Positions 21,301-31,028 of a DNA stretch of 34,036 bases are shown one piece after another. Below the pieces are notes generated by a model. It was not told the origin of the DNA. It did no database searches and worked only from the letters and a program-made list of their open reading frames with translations. Made by a program: the position numbers and the translations under genes. Within the stretch, counting starts at the first letter, position 1; each line of letters begins with the position of its first letter. Source of the stretch: Acanthaster planci (Eukaryota > Echinodermata > Asteroidea > Valvatida > Acanthasteridae); assembly GCF_001949145.1 (NCBI RefSeq), contig NW_019091530.1, positions 250,001 to 284,036 of the forward strand, in the 5' to 3' direction.

Positions 21301-24300
21301 TGAAAGGAATCTAGAAAACAAAGATGACAGCCTCCACTATTCAAGAAAAAATATTTGTTTTTTGCAGAAGGCTGGATATGAACCACTTTTTTTTCTTATA
21401 CAGTCGACTCTTGTTAATACGAGGGCCTTAGGACTTACTAAATTAGCTCATATCGTCCGGACCTCGTCTTACACAAAAGCTGCCGTCCTGCTTGATGTAC
21501 ATATCACCAATTGACCGTACATAAAGCGTACATGTGTACAACTACAAGTGTGCATAACTTTTTGTTTAAAGGCACATAGTATTGTTTTGTTACATGAATT
21601 TGATTTTAACCCCAACCTTCCCCAACCACACAGAATTAAACAGTAGTAAAGTGTTTCATTCTGTGGGGATAGGTCTGGTAGGCCCATAACTGCTGGCTTT
21701 TGCATTGGGTTTGGCATACCTCAGAAAAACAAAGTCCAACAGCCTCTATGCACAAAGTCCCATATGGGTGTTTAACTTTATGTGAATGGGGAAGGTTAGG
21801 GCCAGCAACCCTTGGGGGGGGGGGTTACGGTTAAAAAGTTTGTTTATGAAAGTGAGATACAGTTTAATAAATAAAGACTTGTAATAAAGAATAATTACAA
21901 ATGTAACAACGGAAGAAGTGGAATTTCCACCAGTCATGTGGATTTCGAGCGACATGTCCCTGGCCCCGCACGCCGGGATGAGATCCACATGCACGCAAGT
22001 ACATGTAATGTAAGTATATTAACATTTTAGTTGGTGAACAACACCAGAGCTGCACTTGTTGCACATAAAAATGAGGGGAAACCAGCTATTGGTGGTGAGG
22101 ACAGTAGAGGGCGAATATCGGATTTTACTTTGGAAAGGCGTGTGGGTTTGGTGAAAAATTATTAGCGAGGGATACACTGTTTTCTTTAAAACTTGTGGTT
22201 GTTATTTCCTATTATTTACATTTTTGGACTGAAAACCATGGTTTCAATCATGATTTTCTTAAATTGAGAATTTATAGAAAATGTCAAAATCAGAAGGGAT
22301 GAAATTTTCATGTTACGGTGGGGAGCCGGTAACGATTTTTAGACGGAGGGTGGGCAGTTTTTGGGTTGGGTGTTTGGTTACAGAACACATTTTTTATTAG
22401 TTTCCTGGCGGGACTTTGGTCTTCGGGAATTTTTTAGGGGGGGGTGGGGGAATCAAACAACAGATTTCTGTTGTTCACAACTGTCCTCAATACTGTAGCA
22501 CTTTTGGCATTCGTGTGTGTTCATCAGGTGGTACGAAAGCCGCCATATAGAATTTCTACGTTGGGTACGTGAACCACAAATGCCGACTGTTCGTCTTTCT
22601 TGCAGCACTGGCTCAATTCGGTGAGAGAAAACCGCAGCGCTGTTCTACTGTACACGCATAAATTACGGAAGCGCCTTTCAAAATTGAATGGACTGGCTGA
22701 TTGACAAGTTGCCGTCAAAAAGTTTGTGCTAAATAGAGAGATAACAATAGATTTGCACTTGGCCAGCGCACCAAAAAAAAAATAAAATCAACTGAAATCT
22801 TGTAACATTCGAGCTCGTACATGTATTACACATTTTACACAAATACGCTTGTCTAAACCGGAGTCCCGTCTTACCCGAGCTCATATTACCGAGCGTCGAC
22901 TGTAGACGTGATAAGATGTCGGAATCCTTTTACTGTGACACTTGTTACCTTTTCGAAACCTTTGAGTATACTTTTCAGGTTGTGAGTTTGTTGAAACTAG
23001 TTTGCATAAAAGGAAATGCAAATATTATCTGGCCATCTGTATCCGCAAGCACACACACACATTGTTGATGGAGTCTGTGTAACATCCTTAGGTATGTGTT
23101 TAACTTGAACTTGACTGCTGTGCAGGGCCTATTGGAGGAAATATTGCTCTGTGGGCAGGGTTCTAGCAGCGGTGGGCAGCGCCGGGCGGCACACCCCGTA
23201 CTGCAAATTTCCGCCCGGCACTCAGGGTTGAAATTGGCTGTGCCACCCAGCACAGATTTTCCAAAAAATGAACTGAAATATTACTGAAAATTTAAATGTA
23301 CCAATTCGATCCTATTTCAAGCNNNNNNNNNNNNNNNNNNNNNNNNNNNNNNNNNNNNNNNNNNNNNNNNNNNNNNNNNNNNNNNNNNNNNNNNNNNNNN
23401 NNNNNNNNNNNNNNNNNNNNNNNNNNNNNNNNNNNNNNNNNNNNNNNNNNNNNNNNNNNNNNNNNNNNNNNNNNNNNNNNNNNNNNNNNNNNNNNNNNNN
23501 NNNNNNNNNNNNNNNNNNNNNNNNNNNNNNNNNNNNNNNNNNNNNNNNNNNNNNNNNNNNNNNNNNNNNNNNNNNNNNNNNNNNNNNNNNNNNNNNNNNN
23601 NNNNNNNNNNNNNNNNNNNNNNNNNNNNNNNNNNNNNNNNNNNNNNNNNNNNNNNNNNNNNNNNNNNNNNNNNNNNNNNNNNNNNNNNNNNNNNNNNNNN
23701 NNNNNNNNNNNNNNNNNNNNNNNNNNNNNNNNNNNNNNNNNNNNNNNNNNNNNNNNNNNNNNNNNNNNNNNNNNNNNNNNNNNNNNNNNNNNNNNNNNNN
23801 NNNNNNNNNNNNNNNNNNNNNNNNNNNNNNNNNNNNNNNNTCCGAGTTAGGAGACCCCGGCCACGCATATAAACCATACGGCTCCGATTTCGGAGTCCCC
23901 GGCTGGTAGTAGTTAAGAACTGCGCTCACTATGCTTTGTAATCCAAAAATTTACCTGGCACTAAAATGGTCCTAGCTAGAACACTTTCTGTGGGGGTACG
24001 ACAGTGTGTTATAAAATACGATGTTGACTGGCTGTAGTTAAGAAACACTGTACAAATATAAGGGGTTTACATAGTTGCCATCTTGCAGGCCAGTGCTTTT
24101 GTTCCACTGGGTATGCACAAAGGAGGTATTTGCAGTGGAACAAAAGGACTACCCCGCAAGATGGCTGCCACGCAAAGCTTCTATTGCTCAAATAACTCTC
24201 ATGAGTCAGTATCTGTAGTGTCTCACTGTACTTCAAAACTTACCTGCCAAAAATCTTGTTTCCTTGTTTTACACGATTCTGTTGGCAGCATTATACAAAT

Positions 24301-27261
24301 ACTGTCCAAAGGGGATCAAACTCTGCCGACATTCAAGCAATTCTGCTGATTAAAAAAGTGAACCTGTCCGGCTTTTCTGTACAGGCCAACTGAAATCAAC
24401 ATGAGAACGCATTCGCTAGTTTCCAGTGTTACTCAATTTTCCAACAAAAATGTGACAGCAATTTAATTACCATTTTGTCCATACCCCGGGGCCCAAGGCT
24501 GGTTCTGACCGCATCTGCAACAGCTATAGGCAACAAAGGAAAAAACAATAATGTTAGTTTTCAAATAACAGAGTTAAACATTACCTTAAGCCTCCTATGC
24601 TGAAGTCACTCTTTGGGTCACTTGGTTAACACCTCAAAGAAGCACAGTTGTGTTGTGCACTGCACAACACAACACATTTGTGCTGTAAAACTAAAGGTAG
24701 TGTACACCATTGGTACATGTACATGTAAAAATCCCCCAAATTGGACTACCATATAATCCAGACACATCCTACTTGAAAGTACATAACAGCCTCAGTCTGT
24801 CAAATATTTCTGCCCTGAATGCTGTAGTTTTTGAGAAAAGAGAAATCTTGTTTTCCTTTTTCACGATGGTCGGCCAACCATCGTACATGTAGAAGAGTTC
24901 ATTTCTCTTCGCACGTCACATTCTTTAACAGGTGCCAATTTTCTCACAATAAGGTCATGTCCTCTTACAAGCTCATCCTCTGGATGGTTTTGGAGGATTT
25001 CGGAGGATTGAGGATGAATGATGATTTGAACATTGGAGAATTTTGGAGGATTGAGGATGAATGCTGATTTAAAAGCTGGAGGATTTTGGAGGATTGAGGA
25101 TGAATGCTGATTTAAAGGCTGGAGGATTTGAAAGGGTTGAGGATGAATACTGATTGAAAAACTGGAGGATATAAGGGGATTGACGATGAATGCTGATTTA
25201 AAAGCTGGAGGATTTTGGAGGATTGAGAATGAATGTTGATTTAAAAGCTGGAGGATTTGGGAGGATTGAGAATGAATGCTGATTTAAAAGCTGGAGGATT
25301 TTGGAGGATTGAGGATGAATGCTGATTTAAAAGCTGGAGGATTTTGGAGGATTGAGGATGAATGCTGATTTAAAGGCTGGAGGATTTTGGAGGATTGAGG
25401 ATGAATGCTGATTTAAAAGCTGGAGGATTTGAAAGGGTTGAGGATGAATACGGATTGAAAAACTGGAGGATATAAGGGGATTGACGATGAATGCTGATTT
25501 AAAAGCTTGAGGATTTTGGAGGATTGAGTTCCACATACGGATGCCATTTGACACCCCGAGCACAAACCCTATGCGACTGGTCTGGAAAAAAAAAAAACCT
25601 TTTGGTGCACGTGCAATAACCAATGTGATTTGGTACCTAGACACAAGGGTATTTTACAGTTCATTTGTGTACACTTTTTCCCTTGTGTGGAAAGGTGCCC
25701 TGCTACATGTACATGTACAGCAAGCGGGAGCGGCGGTGACTCGGATTCAATGTTTGGAGTTGTCACTCATGGGTGCTGAGCGGTGACTGGGACTCGGATT
25801 TGATGTTTGGAGTCAGCTCTTTGAATGTGGAACCACCGATGGTGGGTACCCGGTTCTTCACAAAAGCATATATGCTTTAATAACTTGCCAGCGCTTTGTT
25901 GATGCTAAATAGCATGGCCCCCGAGACCGAGTCGACAGGTTGACATGGCCAAGTTCAGTTGGTAAACATGGTGGTAGGCCTAAGCCAGCCCAGATTGGAT
26001 GTCATCTACATTGCATTGCGACTAACATTCAGGGTATAATGTTCTCCTAATGTGCGAAATTTTGGTCAACGGATTTTCCTCACATTTTTACCTGACGAAG
26101 ACAGTTCAAATGATCGTTTGCAAGTACATGTACCTTATAGGCCTCTCCCGAATTCCACAAGTGCTGTGTTGAAATTACTCAATGCGGCCGAAGACAACGC
26201 ATTTTGCAGGAAATGTTGCAAAACTCCACACATTCCGTCACGATTTGTGAACAATCTACGTTCGTTCATGACGTCCAACCTGGGCTAGCCTAGCCTTAAA
26301 CTTAAAGCTTAAACTTGTAAACGGCACTAATACTGCAGTAGTACAATTGTTATCCCAGATTCTTGGCATAAACCATCTAACAAGTAACAACTGTTGATAC
26401 CAGTGCATGTGAGCGTGCTGTTTGCTGTTGCACAGTGGACGGTTCCTGTTGAGCGGCTTTGTGCATCCAACGGCTGCTGCTTGTCTTCCTTCAATTTTGG
26501 CATAAATAATGACGAGCCCTATGATTGGTCAGAGTGACCCCCAGCGCGCCGCAGCCAACTGCCATTTCAACCAGCGCAGCTAAGAATTGCACACATGATG
26601 TACGGAAAGTGGCTGTAGCCAATTTCCCTGTCTTGCGTATCCATCTACAGCCGTAGTCAACGATTTGGTCGCGGCTCGTCTTCGCAATTACACGTGTGAA
26701 CCGCGTGACTCTCAGAGACTGATCAGGAACCACCTTTTTTTGGAAACAGCATGGTTTTGGCCTTTTCTTTCTTGATACTCAAAACAAAGATATGTTAGTC
26801 ATGTTTGTAAACTATCTTACAGAAAACTCTTGGGGAAAATGAAACATTTCAATGGGTACACAACTCGATTGGAATCGCTGTTAATGCCCTGTTAAATGCC
26901 ATGCATCTACTCTAGCCTACGGCTATGCCATTGCGAAAAGGCCTTTTTTTTCTGGGGGGGGGGTTGTGGGAGAGGAGAGCGACCGGACGTCGGACCCCAC
27001 AGTTCTGGGGGTACCATAAAGTTGTAAAGCATGAGCAGAAACATACAAACTAAGAAAGTCAGGGATGCCTTCTTCCCTTCAGAAATAAAAGTAAGTTTAG
27101 TTAGTCTTACATGTATGACTATTTGTAATTTAATGTAGGGGTTGCTCACCTTTAGCAGCGGATATGTTCGACTCGCGTATCTGCCCAGGCTTCTCTTTAT
27201 CTTTGTATGAACCCGGACTTTTACCAGGTCCTGCTGCATTTCTCAACTTAACTTCAGGCAT
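12320..27261 (-). CDS. CCT4: CCT4, chaperonin TRiC/CCT subunit delta
   Basis: CCT4 is one of eight subunits of the cytosolic ATP-driven double-ring chaperonin that folds actin, tubulin and WD-repeat proteins. Exons in transcript order: 27261-27150, 24523-24471, 20821-20732, 19943-19835, 18143-18001, 16985-16864, 16729-16594, 16117-15978, 15718-15622, 15323-15216, 14373-14008, 13318-13205 and 12334-12320. All borders are GT..AG and all phases agree, giving 534 codons plus stop (human CCT4: 539). Visible motifs are the N-terminal [31 protein letters not shown] (about residues 61-74), the nucleotide site GDGTTS (about 98-103), the apical-domain [13 protein letters not shown], and GGGAPETE (about 419-426) followed by ENAGLNPI and GINVRK. 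The delta-type sequence separates it from other CCT subunits. The last exon, coding VVTM, is the least certain part; the rest is secure. The start ATG at 27261-27259 opens MPEVKLRN. Confidence 0.95.
12737..12760 (+). promoter_or_regulatory. ZNF143/Staf-like binding motif
   Basis: The sequence acta-tata-TCCCATAATGCACTGC strongly resembles the long ZNF143 (Staf) site, in which ACTACAA precedes TCCCANMATGCAYYGC. Such sites normally lie in promoters, often of housekeeping or small nuclear RNA genes. Here it lies in the last CCT4 intron (12335-13204) with no gene start recognised beside it. Binding is inferred from the motif only. Confidence 0.45.
13711..13765 (+). repeat. Short dispersed repeat, copy 2
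   Basis: This is the second copy of the word set found at 10468-10523 (gcggatacaccatggaatc, aatctctgttgga, gaggtgttgttct), here in CCT4 intron 11. It continues into gaaccggtgag, where the two copies begin to differ. Confidence 0.55.
15053..15184. repeat. 66-bp tandem duplication in CCT4 intron 10
   Basis: Two adjacent copies, 15053-15118 and 15119-15184, share ggYataaacaa, gctgatYgaa, ttcaNtgNtctataat and tactactaaaa in register. About 80 percent of positions agree. The interval lies between the exons at 14008-14373 and 15216-15323, ending about 30 bases from the latter's donor side. Confidence 0.8.
17634..17870. repeat. Dispersed intronic repeat, copy A (CCT4 intron 5)
   Basis: It begins at catgcatcagaggttcctta and includes cagcacatcatcac, gttcacatcaattgcacata, atctcacaac, a stretch near atatgcatgagctc, and ggaagattttgaagg near 17856. 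The same words recur in the same order in copies B (18364-18469) and C (20351-20610). Limits are approximate and no coding capacity is seen. Confidence 0.65.
18364..18469. repeat. Dispersed intronic repeat, copy B (CCT4 intron 4, short)
   Basis: This shortened copy has gacatgcatcagaggttcct, gtggttgctaggagttgg, atcttgtgt and catcatttgcacatcgtctc, in register with copies A and C. It lies about 220 bases beyond the exon at 18001-18143. Confidence 0.6.
18500..19830. other. CCT4 intron 4, rest: no further feature recognised
   Basis: This is the remaining 1.3 kb of the intron between the exons at 19835-19943 and 18001-18143. It is AT-rich, with no open frame that resembles a protein and no repeat structure that I could define. 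Confidence 0.6.
20351..20610. repeat. Dispersed intronic repeat, copy C (CCT4 intron 3)
   Basis: It carries gtgcatcagaggttattta, cagcacatcatcaca, gtggtgactaagagttgg, atcttgtgttcaacatcact, tgcacaaatctcacaac, then actatgcatgagttcataaa and gaggattttgaagg near 20578. The order matches copy A over its whole length and copy B over its centre. It is the longest and clearest copy. Confidence 0.65.
21399..22904. mobile_element. TA-flanked pogo/mariner-like DNA element, about 1.5 kb, non-autonomous
   Basis: The left end is ta|cagtcgactcttgttaata (21399 on). The right end, read on the minus strand, is ta|cagtcgacgctcggtaata (22904 back). The two are imperfect inverted repeats flanked by TA on both sides, the target-site duplication of Tc1/mariner/pogo transposons. 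The inner ends share the word cgtcttac (near 21466 and 22867). The termini resemble pogo/Tigger ends. Between them no transposase (DDE/D domain) is visible, only AT-rich sequence and G-rich runs, so the copy is non-autonomous or internally replaced. It lies in CCT4 intron 2. Confidence 0.7.
23181..23219. repeat. GC-rich hairpin next to the assembly gap
   Basis: gccgggcgg (23181-23189) and ccgcccggc (23211-23219) are perfect reverse complements around a 21-base loop. A further small hairpin (ctccgatttcggag) lies just right of the gap, near 23881. Repeats of this kind may be why the assembly broke here. Confidence 0.6.
23323..23840. other. Assembly gap (518 N) in CCT4 intron 2
   Basis: A run of N separates ...tttcaagc from tccgagttag. 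The flanking CCT4 exons (20732-20821 and 24471-24523) join in frame across the intron, so no CCT4 coding sequence needs to be missing here. Confidence 0.99.
24072..24170. repeat. Foldback (inverted repeat), 38-bp arms
   Basis: Arm 24072-24109 (gccatcttgca..cttttgttccactg) pairs with arm 24133-24170 read in reverse; about 30 of 38 positions match, with a 23-base loop. It looks like the core of a MITE or foldback element. It lies in CCT4 intron 2, about 300 bases from exon 2. Confidence 0.75.
24641..24684. repeat. Perfect 13-bp palindrome with outer arms
   Basis: gttgtgttgtgca (24647-24659) and tgcacaacacaac (24661-24673) are perfect inverted arms around a single base. Outer arms agcaca (24641-24646) and tgtgct (24679-24684) can extend the stem across an asymmetric bulge. 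It lies in CCT4 intron 1. Confidence 0.8.
24980..25528. repeat. 43-bp minisatellite, about 12 copies
   Basis: Units built from gctggaggattttggagg plus attgaggatgaatgctga plus tttaaaa repeat about every 43 bp (for example at 25049, 25092, 25307 and 25350). Early copies are the most diverged. A variant pair (gggttgaggatgaata.. then ctggaggatataagggg) occurs at about 25131 and again at about 25432, 301 bp apart, which is 7 units; this points to a segmental duplication inside the array. 43 is not a multiple of 3 and the array is intronic (CCT4 intron 1), so it is non-coding. Confidence 0.95.
25741..25813. repeat. Short duplicated block, 53-bp offset
   Basis: tcggattcaatgtttggagt (25741-25760) and tcggatttgatgtttggagt (25794-25813) differ at two positions, and both are preceded by a cggtgac-containing word. 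It is a small imperfect tandem duplication in CCT4 intron 1. Confidence 0.7.
26395..26730. other. CpG-richer, gene-less segment in CCT4 intron 1
   Basis: Compared with the AT-rich sequence around it, this 330-bp segment has many CpG (cagcgcgccgcagcc, gtcgcggctcgtcttcgc, gaaccgcgtgac) and an inverted CCAAT box (gattggtc at 26523-26530). No coding exon is supported. It could be a regulatory element or an old insertion; the sequence alone does not decide. Confidence 0.35.
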
Positions 27262-27662
27262 GGCGATCGTCCAAGTTCTCCTCTTTCAAAATAGGTGAAG
27301 AACAACCGTTGATGAAGTTTTAACCGTGAGATAATTTTAGATTTTAATGGCGTTCTGTTCGAGTAAGCACGATGTGATCATGCCGACAAATGCACACGAT
27401 CCCAGTACCCAGGTTGAAGTCAAAGGTCATCGATAGTTCTCGAAAACAAGCAGTCTTTGTCACACAAATTAAATTTATATCGAAACAAAAGTCCCTTTTG
27501 TGTTTCATATCAACCAAAAAAATATTGACAGCTTTATAAAGTTAGCAAAAGATTTTTAATTTACTATCTAAAAAAAAATATTTACCTACTGAAATGATAT
27601 TTGTCCTGCAATAACACTATTAATAAAATTCCTAAATTCGAATAGCTTTGGTGGAAACCAAC
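27262..27662. promoter_or_regulatory. Shared upstream region of CCT4 (-) and FAM161 (+)
   Basis: Only 401 bp separate the two start codons, which point away from each other, so both promoters and both 5'UTRs must overlap or adjoin unless a 5' non-coding exon lies elsewhere. The segment is not GC-rich and no TATA box is in a convincing place. A TTCtcGAA word at 27437-27444 is a two-unit heat-shock-factor half palindrome, which would suit a chaperonin gene, and caaaggtcatcg at 27421-27432 resembles a nuclear-receptor half site. Both could occur by chance. Confidence 0.6.
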
Positions 27663-30600
27663 ATGGCAACTGCATTGGGCGGCCACAGCTTATCTGCTTT
27701 AACAAATTCTTGTGTCAAACTGCCGATCAATCCTCGAAGTAGGCTTGCGGCCACCTTCACTGAGAGAGGAGGCTCATTCAAGCCATACAGTGAAAAACGG
27801 ACTGAAGATGAAGAAAGAGAATTGGTGAACGATACTGCCCCAAACGGCATCCGTTATGGCTACGGCGATGTTCGCAATCTTGACAATGGCCACGATTATT
27901 CAGACGGCCATGACGGCGGTCAACGTGAGCCTGTCAATCAAGACGAACACTCGAGACTACAACCTGATCAGCTTTTCGAAAGCCTCAAAGACAACATCGA
28001 CTCCTACACTGATGAAGAATTTTACAGGAAGCTGACAGAAATGAAGGATGAACACAGGAAAACATTGCATAGATTGGAAGTGTTGTATGATCAAAAGTTG
28101 ACATTGAATGGACACGATGTCCCAGGAAGTAATATTGAAGTTGAGGAACCACCCTTTACAAAGTCTGGGCCTGTCTACATTGGAGACCACAAACTTTGTC
28201 ACATTGATGATGAAATTGAACAGTTCACAAAAAGCCATGATTGGTCAGCAAAGAAGGATCATGTGAAGGACATGTCTGCAAAGCCTCCCATTGGCCGCCC
28301 TAAAACGGCATGGGCAGGCAAGTCAAGACGAAGTTTACGCCGCAGCATGCCAACAGAAAACTGGAGTGATATCACCTGGAACAGTGACAGTGGTCAAGAC
28401 ACAAGTGGATCAGAGTTGGATGTCAGCAACATGAGCACTCAAAGTCGAAGGACCCAAAATTTGTCAAAGCCTTACTCAACCAGCCAAGACATGGTAGATA
28501 GGATGTGGGATGACTTTTCTGTGGAAGAGTATGCTCCTCGAGTAAGGAGCAGCTCAAGAGCATCATCAGTGAGGAGCACAGGGAGTGTCAAGTCCAAGGA
28601 GTGGTCCCCCAAAATCACCATTCCAAAACCTTTCCAGATGACACAGCGAGAAGCGACGAAGGAGAAAACCAAATCCAGAGCCTGTTTGGAGTTGGAGCAA
28701 GAGCTGGCTGAGAAGGAAAAAGCGGAGGAGGCAGAGTGTCAGAGAAAGTTTAAGGCCACACCGGCGCCAGTGCACACATTTATGCCGCTGTATGATGAAA
28801 TCCAAGAAAGAGACATCGAACGAAGCAGAAATAATCGGGAGAATAGCAAAACCCGCCTGTTGTCACAGCAGAGGCCATTTAGCTTTGTGAAACGAGAAGA
28901 AGAGAAGAAGAAACACCGCAGATCTCAGTCACTGCCACTAACAGAGGCCAAAGGAAAGAAGCCCAAACAGTTTAAAGCCAAAGAGATCCCCAAGTCTGTG
29001 TTTGACCCCACGGTATCCGACCGGATCCTTGAGGAGGAAGAATACAGAAAAATTCGGATCAAAATGCGATCAGAAGAGATGCTGCGCCAGTCATCACTGC
29101 CTCCAAACATGCAGCACCGTGGTAAGGAGTACACTGATGGAAAAATGCGGCAGAAGCTGTTTAAGAGTCGAGAGAAGATGGCCTTTCTCACCACGGAACA
29201 CAAGTTCCGTCCACAGGTCAATGGTGAAGTGCCCGACTATGACGAACTGTACCGGCAGTTTCAACAGGAAGTGCAACGCAAGAAGCGAGAAAAGGAACCC
29301 ACAGTTGTGCAGCCTTTCAACTTACGCACAGCCCGCATCCCGTCCAAGATGAATAAAATCCTGGATGAAATGAAGCAGGAGGAAGAAAAGCGGAAGGAGA
29401 AGCTGAGGGGATCCAGCTCCAAGTCACTGAGTCTTCGCAGCTCTCTTAACATCTCGGAAGATGTGATCCCAGCTAAGACTACAGCAGCATCCAAAATGAG
29501 GAAGAGCGTCACAGAGAGGGCCCTCAGGGAGAAAGCAGAGAAGGAGAGAGAAGAGGCAGAAAGGGAGAGACAGAAAAGGATCAAAGACAGGAAACTAAAG
29601 CAGTTCATCACCAGGAAGGCCTTAGCTAACGACAATTCGGAGAGTCTTTCTGTCAGCAGTAAAACCAAGCTGCAGAATTACATGTAAGACATTTAATTTG
29701 GGCATTACTTGTTTTGGGTTGATATCCAGAAGGTCTGTAATGAAGGCATGCACCTACCGGTATCCCTTCCCTTCCCTTTGTGCAAATGTTGCTGACATTG
29801 ATTTTCCCGTAGGATTTACACTAAAATATGTAGTTTTTATCGAAGCTAACTTTTGTTTGTGAAAAGATTTTTTTCAACTGAAAACAAGGGGACAAATTTG
29901 TTCATAGTTTCCAGTTTCTGTCAAAAGAAGAATAGGCTGCATACATACATGTACATGATCAATAGACTCCATTGTGTCGTACTTTTTGGGGGGCTGCATG
30001 TACAATGTATGCACATATTACCATTTCCACTGTTAAACAAGCAGTACTAGACATACATGTATGTCATGTTTGCATCTAATCTCTTCAGAAAGATAAAAAA
30101 AGAAATTGGGGGCCCATTGGACCATTGTGCTTCATTTTTACAGTATTGGCCAATCAGTTGTCTGGTATATTGCTTCAATTCTATCTGTAGCCAAGCGGGG
30201 AAGTCCAGACAAGCTGAATACGAGCAGCAGCTGAAGGAAATGATGTCAAGGGTGGAATCTCGACCGCTGCTCTTTGAACGACAATCCCAGGTGAGAACTT
30301 GTCACAGACATTCAGTTATTAAATCTTGTCATTTCTAAAAATATTGATCCAGAACCAATATTTTTTTCAGGGGAGACTGAATGCTTTTTCTGAGGGGGGA
30401 TTCTTTTGAATAAAGAGATGCATGATTTTCTATGTTAAGTTGGGTACACAGAAACACAACTATTTTATGTTTGGCCTTGCAGTACAGTTTGTCTTTCTGT
30501 GTTTGTTTTTGAAGCAATTCTTTGCATCAAGCAGCAGTTTAATGTAGTGCTGTTAAAAAGCAAAGACAAAAATCCAGGAAAGTGTTCTAGCTATATAAGG

Positions 30601-31028
30601 AGTTAACGATTGAGCACATCAGAGCTGTCTAAGATCTAATGGGTTGATAGTGAAAACTGGTTAACAAACTAATTCTCATATACAATCACTTTTCCTAACT
30701 TAAGGTCAACGCCAAGAAAGCGGCTGAGAAGAAGTACCAACAGGCTTTGCAAGATGCAGGCTTGGATGAGGAATTCCTGGTTCGCAAAGGGCGTGGTAGT
30801 ATCACCCAGGCATCCATGCGGTCGTACGACTATCCTGACGACAGCGACGAAGATCTGACCTTTGGCCGACAAGATGATGTGGATGTGTCTTTAGGCAGTG
30901 CCAAGGGAGGAATGGGGTCACACCAGGAGGGAGGGAGCCATAGCTACGACAACGACTTTGATGACGAGGAGGACGATGATGAAAATAGATCCATCAGCTC
31001 AATTCATAGCGAGGAAGCTGAAATGTAG
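27663..31028 (+). CDS. FAM161A: FAM161 family protein (FAM161A-like), centriole/cilium
   Basis: Human FAM161A is a microtubule-binding protein of the centriole inner scaffold and photoreceptor connecting cilium; its loss causes retinitis pigmentosa 28. Exons: 27663-29683, 30191-30290 and 30705-31028 (stop TAG 31026-31028), with GT..AG borders and agreeing phases, 814 codons plus stop. I use the ATG at 27663 (aacATGG); the open frame extends five codons upstream without an ATG. The N-terminal part has DEEFYRKLTEMKDEH (about residue 118). The UPF0564/FAM161 domain runs from KITIPKPFQMTQRE (about 315) through ECQRKFKATPAPVHTFMPLY and RPFSFVKREEEKKK to ESRPLLFERQSQ, NAKKAAEKKYQQAL and GLDEEFLVRKG. 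Long charged coiled-coil stretches and a very acidic tail (DDEEDDDEN) follow the family pattern. FAM161B is the alternative; invertebrates often have one gene. It starts head to head with CCT4. Confidence 0.92.

Noticed and set aside
23296-23929. Long open frames on both strands across 23.3-23.9 kb
   Set aside because: They are made of N; this is the assembly gap.
24980-25528. CRISPR array
   Set aside because: The units are contiguous with no unique spacers, and the sequence is a eukaryotic intron; it is a minisatellite.
25327-25644. Repeat protein with a Pro/Ser/Phe motif on the minus strand
   Set aside because: Caused by the 43-bp minisatellite, whose period is not a multiple of three, so the frame rotates; inside an intron.
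26052-26288. 78-codon open frame with a Cys-rich word in CCT4 intron 1
   Set aside because: No family recognised and no splice context; kept only as unexplained sequence.
27648-27662. Start of FAM161 at 27648
   Set aside because: That codon is TTG; for an animal gene the first ATG at 27663 in a good context is preferred.
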